64,000 bases of DNA from Meishania sp964351985 (lineage in GTDB: Bacteria > Bacteroidota > Bacteroidia > Flavobacteriales > Flavobacteriaceae), in NCBI GenBank assembly GCA_964351985.1, contig CAYGPR010000003.1, forward strand, positions 107,949 to 171,948. The letters run 5' to 3'. The notes beneath the pieces are model-generated. The model saw nothing but the letters and a program-made list of their open reading frames with translations. It ran no database searches and was not told the DNA's origin. This document shows, one piece after another, positions 44,511 through 53,260 of the stretch. The translations under genes and the position numbers were made by a program. Positions within the stretch are counted from its first letter, which is position 1, and the number at the start of each line of letters is the position of its first letter.

Positions 44511-44545
44511 TAACACCTCCTTGCCCCCCTTCAAGGAGGGATTAC
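44511..44545. repeat. C-rich dispersed repeat, copy 2, with 8-bp inverted arms
   Basis: CCTCCTTG (44516-44523) and CAAGGAGG (44532-44539) are perfect 8-bp inverted arms around a C-rich loop. The sequence is close to 43204-43238. It could form a hairpin in the operon transcript and affect expression between the TIM-barrel and Gfo genes. Confidence 0.55.
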
Positions 44546-44553
44546 CATTATTA

Positions 44554-45597
44554 TTACTCGTGCCAACCATGAAGTTCACGCACTTTTATCATGGCGCCTA
44601 GAACATCGTTCCAGGTTTGTTGTTTCATCATAACTTCGTTGGGGAACATACAGCCATCCCAACAGATGTGTTTGAACTTTTTCGTCAGAATTCCGTTTTC
44701 GTCACGCAGCCAATGTCCGGCATCGACGGCGATATCCAATTTTCCATTGGGGTCTGTGGCTTGACAATGTCTTCCGGTTTTATCATGTGAACCTGCACCG
44801 AAAACAGTTCCATCGTTTTGGGCCACGTGAAAATCGATTGTCCAAGGGCGCAAAGCGGCTGTAAGTGTTTTAAGTCCTTCTGTCAATGTTTCCCTATCGT
44901 TCCAATCGAAATCTTTTGGTAGAATACGTTCGTCCTCTTTGTTATATCCAAGAAGATATAATAAAGTATGCGCCATATCGGCCTGAAAACCTATATTCGG
45001 TCTATCGACGGCCTCTAAGGTATTTAGCATTGTCTTCCAACCGTGCATGCCGCCCCAGCAGATTTCTCCTTCGGCAGCTAGAGACTCCCCATAATCGGCC
45101 GCAACATCACAGGCTTTACGAAAGGTCTGGGCAATTAATTTTGTATTTCCGGCTTCATCTTTTGCCCAACTTTCGGGGTCGATTGAAGAATCAATACGTA
45201 CGATTCCGTTTGGCCTCACACCAATATCTCTAAGTTTTTTACCAATCTCACAGGCTTTACGCACTTGTGAAACAAATTGTTTTCGTTCTTCGGCAGATCC
45301 CATTGCGGAACCTCCACCAGTGCCAGCCCAGATAGGTGCGACAAGACTTCCTATTTCCAAATTTTTGGCCCTTGCCTTGTCGGCCATTTTTTTTATTCCA
45401 TCATCCGAAGAGTCAATATCTAAATGTGGATCGGCCACGAAAAGGTCAAAACCATCGAATTTGATTCCATCAACCTCGGCATTTGCCGTAAGCTCGATCA
45501 TGGTGTCGATATCGATTGGAGGTTCTGAATCTGGTCCTTTACCGACAACCCCGGGCCACGAGGCGTTATGAAGTTTGGGATAGTTGTTCTTCTGCAT
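44554..45597 (-). CDS. Sugar phosphate isomerase/epimerase-like TIM-barrel protein
   Basis: The 347-residue protein belongs to the AP-endonuclease-2-like TIM-barrel superfamily. Metal-site candidates are in DGFDLFVADPHLD, EGEICWGGMHGW, FQADMAHTLLYL and DFHVAQNDG. It differs from the ordinary IolE/IolI types by its length and by the aromatic C-terminus (KFKHICWDGCMFPNEVM). It resembles the eliminase-type partners of Gfo/Idh oxidoreductases in 3-keto-glycoside cleavage, but a simple isomerase role is equally possible. It is the first gene of the six-gene minus-strand operon. Confidence 0.76.
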   Translation of the reverse strand: MQKNNYPKLHNASWPGVVGKGPDSEPPIDIDTMIELTANAEVDGIKFDGFDLFVADPHLDIDSSDDGIKKMADKARAKNLEIGSLVAPIWAGTGGGSAMGSAEERKQFVSQVRKACEIGKKLRDIGVRPNGIVRIDSSIDPESWAKDEAGNTKLIAQTFRKACDVAADYGESLAAEGEICWGGMHGWKTMLNTLEAVDRPNIGFQADMAHTLLYLLGYNKEDERILPKDFDWNDRETLTEGLKTLTAALRPWTIDFHVAQNDGTVFGAGSHDKTGRHCQATDPNGKLDIAVDAGHWLRDENGILTKKFKHICWDGCMFPNEVMMKQQTWNDVLGAMIKVRELHGWHE

Positions 45598-45631
45598 TTT
45601 ACTTCAATTTTAAGTTTTCTGCTTATATTCT

Positions 45632-45641
45632 TGCGTACGCA
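45632..45641. promoter_or_regulatory. Palindromic operator candidate (TGCGTACGCA)
   Basis: TGCGTACGCA is a perfect 10-bp palindrome, 35 bases before the start of the TIM-barrel gene at 45597, within the 243-base divergent gap to the MFS gene. The rest of the gap is AT-rich. It could be a regulator site for both operons. No matching TAnnTTTG box was found at a good distance. Confidence 0.35.
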
Positions 45642-45840
45642 CACAAGTTCACTAATTTAAATAAAAATCACCAACTGCTAAGGATAATAATTGTAGGTTT
45701 TATAAAACAGATGGTTATTTTGTGACAAACCAACAAGACTTGAACAAATTAATTATGATAATAGCAAAAAAACAAGTAAACTTATAGGCTGAAATAGTTC
45801 GACTAACCAAAATTTATAAAACCTAAACATTTTCAAACTT

Positions 45841-47217
45841 ATGGAGACTAATACAACAATACCGGCTTCAAACGCAAACAGGCTTTTTTACGGTAGCTGT
45901 TTTGCATTAATTACCACAGCATTTTCATTTGCTATTGCTGCAGGCATTTTAGATCAGCTCAAAACGGAATTAGAATTGACCGCTAGTCAAGCAGGCCTTA
46001 TAACTTCAATGTGGTTTGCTGGTTTTCCGATTTCCATGGTCATTGGTGGTCTTATCTATCATAAGGTGGGAGGTAAGATAATTATGCAATTCGCCTTTTT
46101 CGCACATACCATTGGTATTTTATTGTTGATTTTTTCAGGTAATTATATTGGTTTATTGATAGCGAATCTTTTAATCGGTTTGGGTAACGGGTGTACCGAG
46201 GCGGCATGTAACCCGATGATAGCAGATGCGTATGAAGGCAATAAAATGAGTAAAATGTTGAACCGATTTCACATGTGGTTTCCAGGAGGTATTGCCGTAG
46301 GTAGTTTGCTTTCGGGGTTAATGACATACATGGGAATATTAGGCCAAAATCAAGTGTGGTTGCTTATAATACCTGCTATTATATACGCCTATTTGTTTTA
46401 TGGTCAAAATTGGCCTAAAGCTAAAGTGCAAGAAGCAGCAACCCTTGGCGGAAATTTTAAAGCGATGTTAACTCCGTTGTTTATTTTTATTGCAGCTTGT
46501 ATGGCATTAACCGCCATATCTGAATTCGGGCCTAATCAATGGGTTGGGCTAATTCTAGAAAAAAGCGGTGCAAATACGTACTTAATTTTGGCCTTAACAG
46601 CTGGATTGATGGCAGTCGCTCGATATTTTGGAGGTGATATGGTGAAAAAATTTGACCAAACGGGTGTACTTCTTGGATCAGCTATTTTGGCCACAATTGG
46701 CATTTATCTTTTTAGTACGCAAACTGGTGCCATGGCCTATGTTGCGGCCATTGTTTTCGCACTTGGCATTGCTTACTTTTGGCCTAATATGATTGGATTT
46801 ATCGCTGATAAAATTCCAAGGAGCGGGGCATTAGGGATGTCCATAATTGGTGCAATTGGTATGTTTTCTACTTCAATTTTTCAACCAATAATTGGTTCAT
46901 GGATTGATTCGGATGTGGATGATAAAGCAAATTCTTTATTAAATATATCAGGAGAGACTTTCAACAATGCAAAAAAAATATTCGATAGTGGTGATAATTT
47001 GGGCGAAGCAGCTGCAATGCTAAATATTGCAGAGAGTGATTTACAATCAACAATAGACAATGTTGTACTTGAATCTGGTCAACAAACCTTGGAGACGATG
47101 ACTTTGTTTCCAGCAATATTGATTGTCCTATTTGCAATACTTTACTTCTGGATGAAAAACAGGAATAAGACAACTGCGGCCGATGCGATGAGCGGACAGC
47201 CGGCAACTGAGCTCTAG
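45841..47217 (+). CDS. MFS sugar transporter with long TM11-TM12 loop
   Basis: The 458-residue protein is a 12-helix major facilitator: MWFAGFPISMVIGGLIYHKVGG contains the TM2-3 loop signature, and RFHMWFPGGIAVGS marks TM5. It resembles Bacteroidetes sugar/proton or nucleoside-type MFS carriers. Between TM11 and TM12 (about 352-420) it has an extra polar, helical insert of some 65 residues (SDVDDKANSLLN to LESGQQTLETM). It leads an operon with the ketose-3-epimerase-like gene 70 bases on. The gene is AT-richer than the following ones. Confidence 0.83.
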   Translation: METNTTIPASNANRLFYGSCFALITTAFSFAIAAGILDQLKTELELTASQAGLITSMWFAGFPISMVIGGLIYHKVGGKIIMQFAFFAHTIGILLLIFSGNYIGLLIANLLIGLGNGCTEAACNPMIADAYEGNKMSKMLNRFHMWFPGGIAVGSLLSGLMTYMGILGQNQVWLLIIPAIIYAYLFYGQNWPKAKVQEAATLGGNFKAMLTPLFIFIAACMALTAISEFGPNQWVGLILEKSGANTYLILALTAGLMAVARYFGGDMVKKFDQTGVLLGSAILATIGIYLFSTQTGAMAYVAAIVFALGIAYFWPNMIGFIADKIPRSGALGMSIIGAIGMFSTSIFQPIIGSWIDSDVDDKANSLLNISGETFNNAKKIFDSGDNLGEAAAMLNIAESDLQSTIDNVVLESGQQTLETMTLFPAILIVLFAILYFWMKNRNKTTAADAMSGQPATEL

Positions 47218-47287
47218 TTTAAAGCAAAAGTCGAAATGACATGAAAAGATTCCTGCCTTCACGGGAACGAAAATAAATACATTATTC

Positions 47288-48127
47288 ATGAAAATAGGAA
47301 TGAACATGCTCCTCTGGACCAATCACGTGACGGAGGAGCATTATCATATTGTAGACAACCTAAAGGAAACGGGATACGACGGCATTGAACTCTATATGGG
47401 CGATGGTGATGTTTCCCATTACACAAAACTCGGGAACCATTTTTCAGATTTAGGTCTAGGAGTAACCACGGTTACCGGACTTGCACCCGAAGAAAATATT
47501 TCGAGTGACGATGCCAATATCAGACAAGCAGGTCTCGACCGTTTAAAATGGGCTATCGATAATGCTGAAGCCGTGGGAGCCGAGAATATTTGTGGGCCGA
47601 TCCATTCCAGTTTTGCCTATTTCACGAGACAACCACCCACCCAAGACGAACGAAAACGGAGCGCCGAAATGCTACGTCATGCCGCCGAGTATGCGGGCCA
47701 GGCCAACATCATGCTTTGTCCTGAGGCATTGAACCGTTTTGAATGCTATCTCTATAATACTATGGCCGATTTGAAAACTTTGGTGGAAGCCGTAGACCAC
47801 CCCAACTTGGGCGCCATGTACGATACGCATCATAGCAATATTGAGGAAAAAAGTCAATCCGAAGCATTGAAAACCATTGCACCCGTATTAAAACATATAC
47901 ATATCAGCGAAAATGATCGTGGTACGCCAGGAAGCGGACAAGTGCAGTGGGACGATGTATTTCAGACTATCAAAGAAATTGGTTATGATGGTTGGTTGAC
48001 GATTGAGGCTTTTAGTACGATTATTCCCGAATTTGCCAATGCCATTAATGTTTGGAGGGATTATTCGCCCTCAGAAGAAATCTATGCGGAGGGATTAAAA
48101 TTCATTAAAGCTGGAATCGGGGCCTAA
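47288..48127 (+). CDS. Ketose 3-epimerase-like TIM-barrel enzyme (D-psicose/D-tagatose 3-epimerase family)
   Basis: The 279-residue protein has the metal-binding pattern of ketose 3-epimerases: the Glu in EALNRFE, the Asp/His in DTHHSNIEE, the His in HIHISENDRGTPGSG and the last Glu in LTIEAF. Family enzymes use Mn or Co to epimerise free ketoses (for example fructose and psicose) at C3; tagatose, L-ribulose and inosose are relatives' substrates. It follows the MFS gene, so the carrier probably imports its substrate or a precursor. Spacing to the ThuA gene is 18 bases. Confidence 0.85.
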   Translation: MKIGMNMLLWTNHVTEEHYHIVDNLKETGYDGIELYMGDGDVSHYTKLGNHFSDLGLGVTTVTGLAPEENISSDDANIRQAGLDRLKWAIDNAEAVGAENICGPIHSSFAYFTRQPPTQDERKRSAEMLRHAAEYAGQANIMLCPEALNRFECYLYNTMADLKTLVEAVDHPNLGAMYDTHHSNIEEKSQSEALKTIAPVLKHIHISENDRGTPGSGQVQWDDVFQTIKEIGYDGWLTIEAFSTIIPEFANAINVWRDYSPSEEIYAEGLKFIKAGIGA

Positions 48128-48145
48128 TTTCAAAATATACCATTT

Positions 48146-49270
48146 ATGAAGAAGCTATATCTATTTTTGTTTTGTTGTGTTCTGATTTCCTGTGGAGAAA
48201 AAACCGAGAAAAAGGAAGCAGCGGAAAAGGAGGTTGAAAAGATTTTGGAAGCCCCAAAACAATGGTTAACCTTCGAAGGAAATAGCGATAATGCAAAGCA
48301 TATTGTTTTGGTTTCCGGGGATGAGGAATACCGTTCCGAGGAAGCATTGCCACAGTTGGCAAAAATATTATCAACGCATCATGGATTCAAATGCACGGTT
48401 CTTTTCGCACAAGATCCTGCAAAGCCAGGAATTGTCAATGCGAACTATGTCAAGAATATTCCGGGCTTGGAAGCTTTGGATTCCGCCGATATGATGGTCT
48501 TGTTCACGAGGTTCCGTGCGTTGCCCGATGAACAGATGCAACATTTCGACAAATACTTGAAAGCAGGTAAACCTTTAGTAGGTATTCGCACAGCCACCCA
48601 TGCTTTCAATTTTCAAAAAGATTCTACTTCTAATTTTAGGCACTATGGTAACTACTCCCAAGGTGACAAAACAGAATGGACGGATGGTTTCGGGCGTTTG
48701 GTACTCGGTGAAAAATGGCATACCCACCATGGGTATCATAAACATCAAAGCACGCGCGGAGTGATTGCAGAGGACGCAGGGTCACATCCGATAGTAAACG
48801 GAATCGAGAGCGGTTCAATTTGGGGGCCGACCGATGTATACGGGGTACGTTTGCCATTACCTGAAGATAGTCAGCCCATCATTTTGGGGCAGGTCATCAA
48901 TAGGAAAGGTGAATTTGATGAAAATGATATTTTCTTTGGGATGAAACCTACCGATACAGAACTCGCCACAGAAAACAACGAGGGTCTAGAAGTCAATAAA
49001 ATTCTTATGCCCATTGCTTGGACCAAAAGCTACCAACTTCCAGATGGTAAAAAAGGAAAAGCGTTCACCTCTACAATTGGTTCAGCAACCGATATGTTGA
49101 ATGAAAGTGTACGCAGGTTACTGATCAACGGTGTCTTCTGGGCCATGGATGAAACGGTGCCAGACGAAGCGAATGTAGAGTTGGTCGGAGATTTTAATCC
49201 TTCTGCGTACGGTTTTAAGACCGATGAATATTGGGTCGACAAAAACCTTAAAGTTGAAGACCTCGACTAA
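48146..49270 (+). CDS. ThuA domain lipoprotein
   Basis: The 374-residue protein has a lipoprotein signal (VLISC, Cys16) and an acidic-basic linker (KTEKKEAAEKEVEK). The ThuA fold, related to class I glutamine amidotransferases, is shown by HIVLVSGDEEYRSEEALPQL, DSADMMVLFTRFRALPDEQMQ, VGIRTATHAF and HTHHGYHKHQS. ThuA domains occur in trehalose and other sugar-use clusters and often with haem-dehydrogenase proteins like that at 36744; their reaction is unsettled. It is exported. Neighbours suggest work on a glycan or keto-sugar at the cell surface. Confidence 0.85.
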   Translation: MKKLYLFLFCCVLISCGEKTEKKEAAEKEVEKILEAPKQWLTFEGNSDNAKHIVLVSGDEEYRSEEALPQLAKILSTHHGFKCTVLFAQDPAKPGIVNANYVKNIPGLEALDSADMMVLFTRFRALPDEQMQHFDKYLKAGKPLVGIRTATHAFNFQKDSTSNFRHYGNYSQGDKTEWTDGFGRLVLGEKWHTHHGYHKHQSTRGVIAEDAGSHPIVNGIESGSIWGPTDVYGVRLPLPEDSQPIILGQVINRKGEFDENDIFFGMKPTDTELATENNEGLEVNKILMPIAWTKSYQLPDGKKGKAFTSTIGSATDMLNESVRRLLINGVFWAMDETVPDEANVELVGDFNPSAYGFKTDEYWVDKNLKVEDLD

Positions 49271-49308
49271 ATCGGGTTTCGAAAAGAAAATTCTAAACAT
49301 GGGTTCTC

Positions 49309-50118
49309 ATGAAAAAATCAAATTTTAATTGCGTATTTCTTCCTTTTTTCGTTTTCATGTTGTTAGGTACAATGCTGACCTACGCTCAAGAATCTTTGGA
49401 GGGAAAGGTTTTGATGGCTGTTTTTGCTCATCCTGATGATGAGATGACAGTAGCTCCCATACTTTCGAAATATGTCGATGAAGGCGTCAAGGTATACCTC
49501 GTGATTTGTACGGATGGCCGTCTTGGCACCAATGATTTTACGGACCATGTGGCAGGCGAAGGCTTGGTGGCAATACGTAAGGAAGAGATGAAATGTGCCG
49601 CCAAAAAGCTAGGAGTTGAATTAATACATCTCGATTATCATGACCAATTACGTGTAGGTGAGGGCTATGACGGCCATGTACCACATGCCAGACAATTAAT
49701 TATCGAACTGGAAGGAATTATCACCGAAAAGCAACCCGATGCGCTGATTACATGGGGTCCTGACGGCGGAAGCACCCATATGGACCATCGTTTGGTCGGA
49801 GCCTCGGTCACACAGGTTTTTACCAGTAAAATTTGGGATAAAACGAAAAAGCTCTACTACGTAGGCAATCCCTCTAATCTCATTGAAGAACCGGAACGAA
49901 AGAAATTAGCGGGACAAGACCCGAGCTATCTGAATGTGCACATAACGTATTCGGATGGGGATGCCGAAAAGGCCATGGAGTCGTTGAAATGCCATGAAAG
50001 TCAAGTATCTCCTGATATGGTAAAATGGAAGAAGGAGTCTCGCGCAAAATCCAATTCCACCATCTATTTGAGAGAGTTCGTAGCTCCGACGGAAAAAAAG
50101 AATTCCTTATTTGAGTAA
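49309..50118 (+). CDS. Exported PIG-L family deacetylase
   Basis: The 269-residue protein has a signal peptide (about residues 1-26, ending TYAQ). PIG-L enzymes are zinc N-deacetylases of amino sugars such as GlcNAc-inositol and GlcNAc-malate. The zinc motif AHPDDE is at about 41-46, and the second ligand motif HMDH near 158. Unlike the bacillithiol enzyme BshB, which is cytosolic, this one is exported, which points to deacetylation of an external saccharide. It is last in the MFS-epimerase-ThuA operon, 39 bases after ThuA, and convergent with the TonB receptor gene. Confidence 0.86.
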   Translation: MKKSNFNCVFLPFFVFMLLGTMLTYAQESLEGKVLMAVFAHPDDEMTVAPILSKYVDEGVKVYLVICTDGRLGTNDFTDHVAGEGLVAIRKEEMKCAAKKLGVELIHLDYHDQLRVGEGYDGHVPHARQLIIELEGIITEKQPDALITWGPDGGSTHMDHRLVGASVTQVFTSKIWDKTKKLYYVGNPSNLIEEPERKKLAGQDPSYLNVHITYSDGDAEKAMESLKCHESQVSPDMVKWKKESRAKSNSTIYLREFVAPTEKKNSLFE

Positions 50119-50127
50119 TTCGGATGT

Positions 50128-52941
50128 TTAAAATCGATAAGATAAACGAAGCATAGAACCTCTAGGCAAAACCGGGACCACCACAAAACTAGCATCAGGA
50201 TTGGCCTGAATAAAATCGGCCGTGGCTCCGTTAGCACTTGCCCCAAAACTATTGGCCCCGAAGAAATTGGCGAGTCCTTCCGAATTAAAAAGATTGGTAA
50301 CCAACAGATCAAGACTTAAGTTTCGATTCAGGTCGTAACCAAGACCTGCATTGAAAATACTATAGGCGGCCAACTGAAATGCGTTCGCCACATTCCCCTC
50401 ACGCTCGCCCATAAATTGCCAACGAAGAAAACCGTTCCATTTGTCTTTTTGATATTCAGCCCCGAGATTGAACATCAAATTCGGATTGAAAGGAAGGTCG
50501 TTATCGGAAAAATCCAAAAGCTGATCGTCGGCCTCGTCTACGGAACCTGCGGCGTCATAGACCGTCCAATTTGTAGCGATGCCTTTCTGCAACGTTCCAT
50601 TGAACCGAAAGGTCAAAAAGGACACTGGCGAATAGGCGCTTTCCCACTCTAATCCAACGGTTCTCGAATTATTGAATTGTACAGGAGTATAAAAAACGCT
50701 ATTACTTTCAGAGTCAAAGGCAAAATCAGCCACCCCGATATTGGTAAGTTGGCTCCAAAATGCGGTAGCCGTGGCAGAAAAATCTTTCTTACTGAATTTC
50801 AATCCGAGTTCGGCCTGGGTTATTTTTTGCACTTCCCCTTCTTGATTGATCGGCACATTCGAGAAATTGTTGAAATAGTAATTCAATTCCGGGGCTTTGT
50901 TTCCTGAGGAAAATCGACTGAAAATGGCCATTTCATCCACAAATTTATAATTCAGGCCCACGGAGTACGAGAGATAACCATAATTGAAATCAAATTCGTC
51001 ACGACCACCGGTCGGGGCCAAAATGCCATTGTCGTAATCCGTAGTCGGGTCTCCATCGTAACCACCACTTCGCTCAAAAGGCGCAGCTTGATCTTTGCTT
51101 CCTTTATGGCCTATGGTTTCATAGCGCAATCCAAGATCTAAGTGGATACGCTCTTGTATTTTCCATCGGTCATTGACGAAAAATCCCAATTGACGAACAT
51201 CCGCACGGGAATTATCAAAAAACAATCCCCCATAATTGCTCAGACCGTTTTCGTCGGATAAACCCACTACGGGTTGACCAGGATTATCAAGTGTCACTTG
51301 CAACATTCTCGGATTGGGCTCATAGGTCACATAACCGAAACTACCCTGTGTATACAATGAAGTATCTGAAAAACCTCCGGCAAAACCAAAATTTATATCA
51401 TGGTTTTCGGCTTTTTTTCGGATGGTCAACTGATTCATCCATTCGTCGGAACGGTTCTGTTTTAACCAAGACGCCGTGCCCATAATAGCGTTATTTGGTA
51501 ATGCTCCTTCTGTCAAATATTGAAAAGATTCGCCCGCCAAGATTCCGCTATTGTCCAATCGGGCCAATTCGGTACCGGAAACTGCATCACGAAATACAAC
51601 TTGACCAATAGGGAACTGTGCACCGCTTATGAAATAGGCTAATGGATCGTTCAACGAAACAAAAGCGTTACTGATCGCGGTTTGCCAATTTGCATTTTTA
51701 CGGGAATGTTTCAGGTTAAAACGTAACGACCAACCACTACCAAAATCTTGAAGCACATCGACCCCGAATGCGCGATCTTGTGCATGCACCCCCTGCGAGG
51801 GATCGAAATTGTTGGTCGCGTTTTCATTCAATCTTCTACCATCGGGAACGTTGGCCGAAAAGGCTGGCATCATAAGCGCGGTAGCATTGAAATCTTGTCC
51901 AAAGGCTGCTTGCGGGTCGCTCCAGTTTGTTGCCGCTACACCAGTATATCGGTTTGTAAAATCATCCAATATCTTACCATATAATTTGAGATATCCTCCA
52001 CCATAGGTTTTGGTAACATTAAATTTTAACTGTCCTCCTTTACTAAACGTAAAATCGGTATTTCGGGCACCATCGTCATTGCGATAATGGCCTCCAATAT
52101 TATAAAACCAATTATTGCCAAAAGTTCCTCCCAAAATACCATCGATGCGGAGGGTCTGATTACCTACGCCCTGCACTCCGCCTTGAATTTGTATTTCTCC
52201 CCCGAAATCTTCCCTAGGCCCACGCGAAATAAAATTATAGATTCCGCCAGGTCCGTTCAAAGCAGTTATCGCCGCACTACCGCCACGTATCGCTTCTACC
52301 TTTTCGGTGGTCAAATCGACACGATGAAATATTTCGGGACTATAGTACGAATGTTGGACCAAACTTACCGGGAGACCATCTTCTTGAAGCGAAACATAGT
52401 ACCAACCCATATCATCTTCAGCTGAGGCCGAAATACCCCTTGAATAAACCCTTGTGAAAACTTCACCCGCGGACGGGTCGGTAAAAGTTCCTGGAATGGC
52501 TTGTAGCAAATCGGCCGTTCCCCTTTGAAAAGTTTGTTGCAAGGCCTTTGATTCCAAAGTTGTGACAGCCGTACTGGACTCTAATTGTAAACGAGGCTCA
52601 AAATTACCGGTCACTACCACATTTTGTAGGCTCAAAGGGTCGTCTTGCAGGGTCAATGTAAGCGAAAGGTTGGTGCTGCCCACATCGATCACCTCGGTAT
52701 ACGTCTTGACACCGATATACGTTATCGTCATTAAATAAGAACCCGGATTTACACCCCGGATTTCAAAAGTTCCCTGCATATCGGTGATTGCAAATTGCTT
52801 GGTCGGTTGCAAGGTTACATGGGCACCCGATAAGAGTGTTCCCTCCTCATCACTGACCACCCCATTGATGGTCACTTGCGAAAAAACCAATGAAAAAATG
52901 CTAAAGGTGAAAAACAAGACTAGAAATAACGTTTTGTTCAT
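50128..52941 (-). CDS. TonB-dependent outer-membrane receptor with carboxypeptidase-like domain
   Basis: From ATG 52941 the protein has 937 residues; the first in-frame Met at 52986 would lie upstream of a promoter box and is rejected. A signal peptide (1-21) is followed by a CarboxypepD_reg-like domain (VTINGVVSDEEGTLLSGAHV, about 22-105), a plug domain (AVTTLESKALQQTF, IRGGSAAITALNGPGG) and a beta-barrel ending in LRLSYRF. It transports a ligand across the outer membrane with TonB energy. No SusD gene is beside it, unlike SusC-type receptors. The nearby catabolic operons make a sugar derivative a plausible ligand; siderophore uptake is not excluded. Confidence 0.9.
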   Translation of the reverse strand: MNKTLFLVLFFTFSIFSLVFSQVTINGVVSDEEGTLLSGAHVTLQPTKQFAITDMQGTFEIRGVNPGSYLMTITYIGVKTYTEVIDVGSTNLSLTLTLQDDPLSLQNVVVTGNFEPRLQLESSTAVTTLESKALQQTFQRGTADLLQAIPGTFTDPSAGEVFTRVYSRGISASAEDDMGWYYVSLQEDGLPVSLVQHSYYSPEIFHRVDLTTEKVEAIRGGSAAITALNGPGGIYNFISRGPREDFGGEIQIQGGVQGVGNQTLRIDGILGGTFGNNWFYNIGGHYRNDDGARNTDFTFSKGGQLKFNVTKTYGGGYLKLYGKILDDFTNRYTGVAATNWSDPQAAFGQDFNATALMMPAFSANVPDGRRLNENATNNFDPSQGVHAQDRAFGVDVLQDFGSGWSLRFNLKHSRKNANWQTAISNAFVSLNDPLAYFISGAQFPIGQVVFRDAVSGTELARLDNSGILAGESFQYLTEGALPNNAIMGTASWLKQNRSDEWMNQLTIRKKAENHDINFGFAGGFSDTSLYTQGSFGYVTYEPNPRMLQVTLDNPGQPVVGLSDENGLSNYGGLFFDNSRADVRQLGFFVNDRWKIQERIHLDLGLRYETIGHKGSKDQAAPFERSGGYDGDPTTDYDNGILAPTGGRDEFDFNYGYLSYSVGLNYKFVDEMAIFSRFSSGNKAPELNYYFNNFSNVPINQEGEVQKITQAELGLKFSKKDFSATATAFWSQLTNIGVADFAFDSESNSVFYTPVQFNNSRTVGLEWESAYSPVSFLTFRFNGTLQKGIATNWTVYDAAGSVDEADDQLLDFSDNDLPFNPNLMFNLGAEYQKDKWNGFLRWQFMGEREGNVANAFQLAAYSIFNAGLGYDLNRNLSLDLLVTNLFNSEGLANFFGANSFGASANGATADFIQANPDASFVVVPVLPRGSMLRLSYRF

Positions 52942-52961
52942 GGTAGTTAAATTTGGAGGGA

Positions 52962-52969
52962 CAAATATA
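52962..52969 (-). promoter_or_regulatory. Bacteroidetes -7 box (TATATTTG) for the TonB receptor gene
   Basis: TATATTTG fits TAnnTTTG and lies 20 bases before the chosen ATG at 52941. It argues for that start over the Met at 52986. A TTG is present further up but at shorter spacing than usual. Confidence 0.5.
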
Positions 52970-53029
52970 GGGATATAAAAGTGCAAGGACCTATGATTTT
53001 TGTCAGCATGACGGTACTACATCTAAACA

Positions 53030-53060
53030 AAAAAGTGATCAAACAAACTGATCACTTTTT
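53030..53060 (-). terminator. Hairpin terminator downstream of the tRNA-Pro fragment
   Basis: AAAAAGTGATCA (53030-53041) and TGATCACTTTTT (53049-53060) form a perfect 12-bp stem with a seven-base loop and a run of U on the minus strand. It sits eight bases after the 3' end of the tRNA-Pro sequence and is most likely the old terminator of the tRNA gene. Confidence 0.75.
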
Positions 53061-53063
53061 CAA

Positions 53064-53114
<51 letters not shown>

Positions 53115-53260
53115 TGCTTTTATATATAATATGTTTACATTTTATTTCTTTTTGTCTTATTATCAATATTTTATAAAAATATACTTTTCTTCTAGTTGCA
53201 TTAATTGTATCTTTATTAGATAAAATGTTGTACCTATGTTGTACCCACTAAACTACTGTT

